Assembly: GCA_013398955.1 (NCBI GenBank)
Contig: VWPU01011856.1
Coordinates: forward strand, 28,909 to 92,908
Source: Callaeas wilsoni
Lineage: Eukaryota > Chordata > Aves > Passeriformes > Callaeidae
Direction of reading: 5' to 3'
DNA: 64,000 nt
Positions 52,401-61,775 of the stretch are shown one piece after another (position 1 is the stretch's first letter; each line of letters starts with the position of its first letter). Below the pieces are notes generated by a model. That model ran no database searches, was not told the origin of the DNA, and saw nothing but the letters and a program-made list of their open reading frames with translations. Position numbers and translations under genes: made by a program.

Positions 52401-55400
52401 ATATGGGAGAAACACACATTTATTAGAAGAGAGATTGATTTTACTCTAAGAGACATACAGCTTTGAAAACAGCCAAGTGAGATTTCTTTGCTATGGTTCT
52501 AAAATAAAATAAATAAATCAGGCAGCAGCATTCCAGCGCTATCCAGAGGCTGACAGCATGATAATATATCTAATGGAGATAAAACCAGGAGCCAGAACAG
52601 ATCGAAATTTATGGAAGTAAATTCTCAAAACTGCTTAAGCAGCTCAATCAGCTGAATTCCTTCCAGTGCCTATATGCCTTTGCCAACACTTAAGGATAGC
52701 AGCAAGAAACAGATACAGCAACTACTGGTCACTGCTTGTCAAATTCAGTTTCTGCTAAGCAGAGGCAAGACTGTGGTTTCAGCCTGTATTCACAACTGCT
52801 TTAGTTGAAGTGCTCTGGCTGGGAAATATGGAGATGTCATAATCCATACAATAGGGGAAAAGAGCTATTTTCCTCTAGGTTGACTTCACTGCAATATTTA
52901 AACTATAGAATACAACAAACAGAATTCATCAGTAAATACTCAGCTAGCCAGATAAGCCGAGCTTATTTTGCGCAAGTTCCAGCACTCTAACTGTGATTTA
53001 CATACAGGGATGCCTCTGGCAGCCTATCCACTGACTTCAGAGCCCCTGCCTGAGGCTAAGAACCAGGGAAAAAGTAAAACCAATACTTTCACACAAATAA
53101 GAGCATTTCACACTTGTGCAGCCTTCTCTCTCATCCAAGTGGAATGCATATATCTAAACAGAAATGGTCCACCACATCTTCTAGACTAAAGGGAGATATG
53201 AAGCATCAGTAAACCCCTTTTTCTTCATCTTCCCCTCCCGGGTAGGTACCAGGACAACCTACTGTGCCCAGGGAGCAGGAGAGGGCAGTATTTGTCACTA
53301 GACATCTATAATCTCATAAAGCAAGTAAATATCAGCTTTTATCCACGGGTAAACCAAAAGGCTGAGGAACTTCTACAGGTATTTAGATTTCAGAGTGTAA
53401 AACCCTAAGGTAAGATTTTTACAACAGGTAAAGGTAAGGTATTTACAACAGGTACCGAGGGTACTGTTCCTTCAACCCACCATCAGTTCACTTGGTCATA
53501 CTGGGTTTTCCTGGATAGCCAGGGAAAGCCAAACTTCACTTTTTTCTTCTTTAACTTCTTATTTCATAAAAGCATTAGTTAGTAAAACCAGATAACGGAG
53601 TTTCACAGAATGAAATGTATTCTAGCTTTAAACATATTCCCTTTCCTGTTTTTTAATATGGTTATGGATTACTGCCTTTAGTCTAGAGCTATGTAGAATT
53701 CTTCCAAATAAAATAAAACAGTGTGTTGGGCAATTAGTTCCCTCTGTCTAGGAAGGGAACAACAGCTGGCTTACAAATTTTTAGGATTTAAAGTACAAAA
53801 TGATACATTTATTTTCCAGTCTATGGAGAAGAAAATGAAACTCATTTCAAAGCACATAAGCCTCATAAGCCCATGGAGGATGGGCTTGGGCAAATATGCA
53901 CCATCCTCTTTAATTAAGGATATTTTCCAATGTTTTATCACTAATTCTGAGCATTATACAGATACAGTACTGAAAAACTACATGGTTTGACCCTGAACTC
54001 ATGATGCACCCAGAATTCCCACAGATTTCATAATGAATAATAATTGCAAGATCAAACCATTAATCAAGACATCTAACGAAGAAGAAACACATCAGCTCAG
54101 CAGCAACTAATTGACACATAATTGCTTCTTGTTTAATTTTCTAAAAAAGAGGGAGGGAAAAGGAACACGATATTGTTGCTTCGCCCTATTCAGGATGAAA
54201 AAAAGTTCACTTCTTTGAAAGTTTCAGTGCTGCAGAACAACCATGAGGAAAGTCCAAAAAGAGACACCGCACCAGTACTAAAAATTCTGGGTTTTTTTCA
54301 GACAGCTCCTACCCTGTGGTGTTTATCTATGGGATAAATCTCACTCCTCCGCTACTGCCATCCACTCTGCAGGGAGCAGGAAAGATTTGGAACTGATTCC
54401 TATCATTTTTAGGCTTCTAAGTGGCAGATATTTTCTAACATTACGTGCCATATCAATAGACATTACCATCTCTTCCCCCTAGCATTTCAAACAGTGTCTC
54501 TTTGTAAAATATGAAAGAGGATGCTTAATAAAGGGCACTGACTTTGAAGCTCCCAGTTGATTATTTGACTTAGCTGCTAGAAGAGGAATGAGGAAGAGGG
54601 CTGGGGATGGATGAGGCCAAGAGGGGGAGGACAAAGCAGCGACAGCAACTCTGTGATGTTACTGTCTGCTGGTTCTAACATCATTTTCAAATGCACACAT
54701 TTCCCAACCATTCCAGCCCCTGGCACATCACTGATATTTGCTTCTCTGCCATAATTTTGTCTTGGCTAATTTTCCCCAGCAGACCAACGTGTCTCACACA
54801 CACACACACACACACACACTCAAAAAGTGACCCTACCTCATCAAAACTAATAGCAAGAATGTATTTTAGCAATATCCCTGAGACAGACAAGTTGCCTACC
54901 CGGGTCTTGTAGGCGTTTCTTTGCTAAGCGCTCAAGGCCCACAAATTTGTCTTCCACATGCCAAGAAGGGCAGAGGTTTCAATTCCTTCAGTTTGCAGAA
55001 GCCACAAGGTCAGTCCTGGAAAGAACACAGAATTCTGTCTCTTCCAGAAGAGCTCACAGCACTGCACCTGAAGCTGCATCTGAAATCCATCAGAAAGTGG
55101 AACCAAAAGTAAACTTCAGTGGGTCACTTGTTAAATGAGCTGGTGGTTAGCTCTTTCTCCCACAAGCATGTAAACCCAGAGGTTTTTCATATAAAATCTG
55201 AAGCAGCTGGCTTGACCTGACAGTCCCAAGAGACTTCAAAAGCCAATGGCCCACTGCAAAGTCCTCCTGGTCCTACACTGCCAGAGACAAGAGAAGCCCC
55301 CATTGCATTATAGGGGAAGGTGGCAGCAGGAATGTGCCTCACAAGTACCCCAGATTTGGGATTTGCAAAGCCAGAACAATTCTGTTCTGACTTTTGAAGA

Positions 55401-58400
55401 ACTCTGCAAAGCCATTTTGTTCCAGTCTGCAAAGCAAATGGAGAAGACTTTGGTGAGAAGCAAGATTTCTGTGTTCTAACAGCTGCTGGAACCACTAGAT
55501 TTATCATTACACAAAGACACAAGGAAAGGTTTATTTATTTTATTTATGCATGTTTCAGGGTAGACACAAATTACAGTACTAGATTTTAAATGTTGCAAAA
55601 AATTACTAAGAGAGCAAAATAATCACCAAGGGGTTCCTCTAGAACCACACTCAGGACTTGTGCTTTTCAAGGGGTCAGCAATGACCACCGGATACCCCTC
55701 CACCCATTCTCTGACAGTGCAGTTCATGAGCATTCACAGCCAGAGCTTTTCCTGGTGGCACCTGAGCTTGATGGCACATTCAAGAGCAAGACTGCTGAAG
55801 ATGGAAGACATCAGATGGGGAAACAACATGTCATTGGAAATCCAAGCCCTTCCACTTAGCACTGTATAAACAGCCGGGAACATTTCCGCCATGTCCTGCT
55901 GAAATTCACCCAGTTGTTGCCACGACAGCGAGTTTAAAACCACGGCTTTCATCTGTCTGTTACCCTAGGCATCGGTCCATTTGTGCACATGGTTTCTATT
56001 ACCCTGAGAGATTGGCTAACTCAAAATAGGGCAGCGCGTCACCCTGTCACTTTTGTAGGCAAAAACACTAAAATAAACAGCATTAGGGTGAGTGTATGCA
56101 TAGAGATTGCATCACACATATTCTATATAGCACAACTGAAAGAAAAATTGAATCATACCTTTTTTCCCCTCTTTTACTTGTTCCACTGAACAGCAGGTCA
56201 TTTGACCTAAGACTTGCAAACACAGAAGGGCTCTGGACAACATTTCATCATGCACAAAAGTATCTTGGTGCATATCTTCTAGCTACAAAAACACTCAAGT
56301 TGATTAAATGACTCACATCCACTGCAAACAGCTCTGGAGAACTGAACAGCCGTCCAAGACAAATTCAGCTCAAAGTTAATATTAGAACAAGCGATAAGAG
56401 TGGGCTGTGCTGCGGATGCCATCAAAGATTAGTGGTGGTTCACACAGACTTTCTCACTTACATGTCAAATCTTTTATCTAATCTGTGCCACGAGTGGCAG
56501 CCATCACTGCCAGCCTGCAGGGCAGCCTGATCTACCACAACCAAACTGGACTGCTTGAGCTAAGGCTGGAGTTCTCTCCCTAATGCTACCTAAATCTCCA
56601 AACTCTACATCTGTTTTGTAAGAAGTGATGATGCACTCGTCACGCTGTCTGCACGAGTCTGCAAGGCAGCTGTGAGAGGGTTTTGTTCTTCACCGCAGGA
56701 TTTCAGTACTGCACCCCTTGTCAGGGGCCGCTGGAGTTTTGCTCTGGGCTCAAACCAAAGATCCCCCAGCTGCACCTCAATCTGAACTGTGGCCACAGCT
56801 CAGTGAAAGTGGCATGAGAGATATCTGGCATGCTGGCACCTTCCGCGCAGCCCCCGAGCAGACACGTCTCTGTTAACTGCCTGCCTGGCTGAGTAAATGT
56901 TGATGTGAACTGACTGAACTAACTGGCATGAAAACCTTACTAGCAATGAAGTTAAACACTTGTCTCATAAGAGGGCAGATAAAGGTTGGAGATGTAAAGT
57001 CAAAACCCTAGGGCTATCCATGAGAATTTTTACCTGTCCAAATCTCTCTTTCTGGATTCTTCTCTCTCCACAGAAGGAAATTTTAGAAAAAAATAGAGAA
57101 AGATTGGACACCTTGAGAGCTGCTTGAGCAAGGAAAGCTGTGTGTCCTCAAAACTGTCCTCGCTTCTTATTTCAAAACATGAAATGTGACAAAAGATCAT
57201 TTTTGGCACTAACTGTGCCACTGCTACCGGGCAGTTCAGGTCACTTGGCCCCCAGAGCAGTCCCATGAAGCAGTCTGAGCTGAAGACGGCAAACAGGAAA
57301 GGTTTTTTTCTGATCTGCTACAGCAGTCATAAAGGATTCACATTTTGTACAAGGCCTGTGAACTGTCTCTCTGGGTTCAAGGAAACGATGGCAGAACTGT
57401 AATGGCCACCACAGAGCAGGGCATCTGCAGAATAAATTATCACCTCCATCCTTGGGTCCCTTAGGAGAGAAGGCTTAAACAGCCAGATTTATTTTTTTCT
57501 GTACCACAGCTACCTAGAAAACTTCTCTTGCCTTTAAATGCCAAAAGAAAGCCTTGAGCAGGTATTTGAAGGATTTTAAAAGAAATCTATGCTATTGGAT
57601 ATAAAGTCTCATAACGCTGTAATGACTTTCTGAAGAATAATATTCCCCACCTGCTTCTCAAAAATTCATGAAGGAAGAACTATTTCAGGCAATAAAAAGT
57701 GTGTAAGAATCAGGGTTATTCTTAGTGATAATTTACTTCACAAGCTTGCAAGCAACATTATTGTCAGAAAAAAATTACCATCTCCTCTTTATGGTATACT
57801 ATAAACACATTTCATCAGCAGTTAAAATAAAATGAAAGCCCAGTACTGCTATTGCTTGACTGCTTGGAGAAGGATTCCTGTGTTTGGGTACTTTCTGGTA
57901 CCTCAGCTGCCCCCGTTTACAGGCAGAATTGGTGCTCCCCAGATTTGGTTATCAGCTGATGAAAACTGCTTTCAATAAAAGTTTATTCTTTTCTTCCAAA
58001 GACAATAACCTTGCTCAGTCTGTGCTATTAGCCTGAATATTTGAGCAAAAACAGACCAAGGCTGTTCCCCAGGTACTAACAGATTGAAGCCATAAGCTCC
58101 TATCTTGTGCTACTCTTAGCAGATAAGCAATTTTGGGTCGGTTTATGTCTGCTAAGAGACCTCCAAGTGCTGGAGGGAAAAAAGTTGTCAACTGGTGTCC
58201 CTTCCTCTGGGGTCCACTAAGTCATCACACAGAACAATTATGGTGGGATCTAGTCTCTCTAGTGAGGTATTAAGCCAGGGCAAAAATTGCTTATTATAGT
58301 CTTAAAAGACCCCATTACCTCTTTTTATTCCATTAATGTTAGATCATTGTTCAGGCTAAATTCCAGTTTGGCTAATCACATTGTATCTGCCAGATTGCTT

Positions 58401-61400
58401 CTCTAATTGCAGAGCAGGTAAATGTAGCCAGAGGGACCTCAGGAGGTTGCCCCAAAGCACAATGAAAATCATACCTAGACCTTTCCTGTGTGGATATCCA
58501 CAGTTCACATTTTTCTAAGGAGTCTTTCCATTCCTCACCAACTGCAGAGTTAAAAGATTTTCCTAATATCTTGCTTGAAAATGAAGCCAGTTACTTCTTG
58601 TCCTACTTCCAGTGGACCTAGGGAACCATTGGTTATTATGTCCTTCCAAAAAAATTATTCTTTTTTGGTTTGAAGAGTCTTGGCACATTCCCTCAAAACC
58701 TAATTTCCCTTTCAAAACAAGTACCAGTACTTCAGGCTTTCCCTGCAGGCTTGTCTTCCTGCACCTCTTAACACCTTTTTCCTCTGAATGAGACTCTCTC
58801 CAGTTTGTCTACCTGTTATTTAAGGAGGTGCCCAGAAGCAGCACACTCCAAGGAATAACCAATATCCAGCTCTTCAGCTTTGCACTCCTCTGCAGCAGCA
58901 TCCCATGTGCCACTCGCATCCACCAAAGCCAGGATGTTATTCACTCCTCAACACAGCACTTAGGGAACAGAAAAGCACTGCACGCTGTAAAGCTCATCAC
59001 ACCTGGGACACAGGTGGAGGGACCGGAATAAACTTTGGAGATCCAAGAGGCTGCTTTAACCCATGCTGCTCCTTTGGTTTGGCTCTGCAAGGGCGAATCC
59101 ACTCCTGCAAAGGCAGCCTAGTGTGACTCCCCGCACAGCTCCCAAAGCCCTGTCGTGTCAAACTCTGGTGTAATGTTAAAACATTGCTCCAGGCACACAG
59201 AATGAATAAACTTATAAAAGTTAAATCCCCATCCAAAACAGATCCAAAGCTATTACACCATGGGATATGGAAAGACAGATGGATAAATTTAACTTCAGAA
59301 AGACAGACAGATCAATTTAACTTCAGAATAACCAAGTTTTCTCCAAGAATTTTGGCTCCTCTTCATGAAGAGGCAGAGTAACTTCCTATAAAAGCAGTAC
59401 CCAAAACTTACCATACTTTTAAAGATGTGAAGCCAGCTTGAAAACACTATGCATGCAATTAGGCAATGAAAACATCTGATATGTTTTTTAAACCAGATTT
59501 CTAGAAGAATTAAAAAGGACTCTTGGCATAAGCCCTACATATCACTGACACAAATGTAAATGACACTGTCATTCTAAAGTTAAAACCCAAATGTAAATTT
59601 AAGTAAAATCTTAGCAATAGTGTAATGCTAAACCAAATGAGGTTATTATGAGCCTGCTGTATTACTAAGTGCCAAACAATTATTCCACATAATTTCAAAG
59701 GTATCACTCCAAACTAATTTGCAGACAATTAAAGATGAGACTGTTATCAGCCATCACTGCAGAGAAGCAGTAACCTCTTGGAAATAGTTCCTATTTAAAG
59801 AAAACAAAAATCTTCAATCCAACGAGAAACAGCAAAAGACAATTAGTCTGCATTTATAAGGAAACAAAAGACAAATGCATACAAGTGTAAGTAACACCTA
59901 AAAAAATATAATCTCAAAAGAGTTTTTTGTTTTAGGCAATAATACATCATGTTTCAAAATATGTTATAATCCCAGGCAAAGTACAAATGGGCCCAGCAGC
60001 AAAATCTTACTCTTTGCTTTTAATCACTGAATGTAAATACTTTTATATTCCTAGATATGACATGAAAGAGCATCCAAAATAACATCAGGTTAACTTTGGC
60101 AGCGTGCCATACTCCCCACCTCCACGGAAATAAATCTGCCCAGAAGGCAAGGAATTCCAGCTTTTTTCAACCAGGCTCTTGAAGAGGGCTCCTCCCAAAT
60201 TCAGTGCACAAGAGCCAACATAACCTTGCTATTCCAATTATTGTGACGAGAACTAGCTGTTACTTCAAATTCGAAATGCTTTTTTTTTTAAATTTTTTTT
60301 TGGCATGGCACCCTGGAATAACCTTTTAAAACATACCTCACATGTCCACAGCGCTCTGTGGGTGCACACCTGGCTCATACCTATTGCAGGAGCAGGTACA
60401 CCTGGCAGAATCGGTGTGTTTCCATTTATCTGCTGCATATGTCACCAGATCAGTGCTTAACACAACCAGAGAGAAGAATCAGAGTTTATAAACATAATTT
60501 TATTAGCAACAATGCAGATTTAAGTGCTCCACCAAATATAAGTGGGATTATGAACTTCCATTTTTTTATACTTGCAGCACAACAAGACTCTTCCCATTCT
60601 TCAGATGACCATCACATGCTGTCAATGCTAAATCTTGCTTGTTATTTGTCAGCAAGAGCAGCAGCATCTGCTCTTTGGTAGGCTCAACCGGGAGCAAAAC
60701 AGCTGGGCACAGCACAGCTCCCTGGAGCAGCACAGCTCCCTAGAGCACCAGAACAGGCAGCTCCAGCAGCTCCCGGAGATGTCACATAGCTAAATTGCTT
60801 TATTCCCTGCTGCTTTCAGCTAACATCTTTTATGTATGCATCTTAAGGCACAAACAGACGCTTGGAACCTTGGTCGTCAAACCCTTCCATCTGCTGCACA
60901 GTCATGGTCTCTGCTGATGGAGCCTCACCAGTGGTCAGGAGAAGCACAGGCAGTTTCCTGCAGACTTAGGGGCTATTTATGGACAAGTCTCCATCTTTCC
61001 CATCCTGTCTGTGTCTTTTTTTTCCCCTTTTGGTGATGGTGGTTGCTTGACTGCAGTTGTGCTTGGGAAATAAATAACATGACCCTGCCTGAGGAAACTT
61101 TAAAGTGATTCAAAGCAGGCACCAAATAATTTCCTTGTGTGCTTTTGCAATTTATTTTTTTATACAGCCACAAAGTAGGATATTCAGCTTCATCTGTGGA
61201 AACACTCTGTTCCTCAGTCTTCTGCATTAATTCAGTGATGTAAGTGTGAGCAGAGTTATAACCTAGAGGCACTAGGAAAACAGAGCAAAGTCTGGCCTTG
61301 CTGATTTTTCCTTGCTGCCATCCTGCTGGCTCACACATCCCAACATAGTCCAACATCATCCCTATAAACAGCAGGAGAGAAAAAACTCCCATACCTGAAA

Positions 61401-61734
61401 GCCTCTGTAGGCTTTAGAAATGGACTGACAATAGCTCACGGACAGACAGAAGACACTGAAAACACATAAAAGCCACAGCGAAAAGCAATCCCAACTGGAT
61501 ATAGCACAGATCTGTGCAAGGAGCCTGTCCCCCTCCTCCAGGCAGCAGTTACACACAGCAGCACAGCACACTGGCAGCAGTTGCACCCTGATGCCTTTCT
61601 CCAGAGCTGCTGGTAGAAGCCGCGGACCACCAATTTCAGCAACTTTTTTTGGTAAATGCCCCCATCTTGTCTTACAATAGTCTGATGTGAAATACCATGT
61701 TTCCTGATTTAAAAAAAAAAAAAAAAAAAATTTT

Positions 61735-61775
<41 letters not shown>

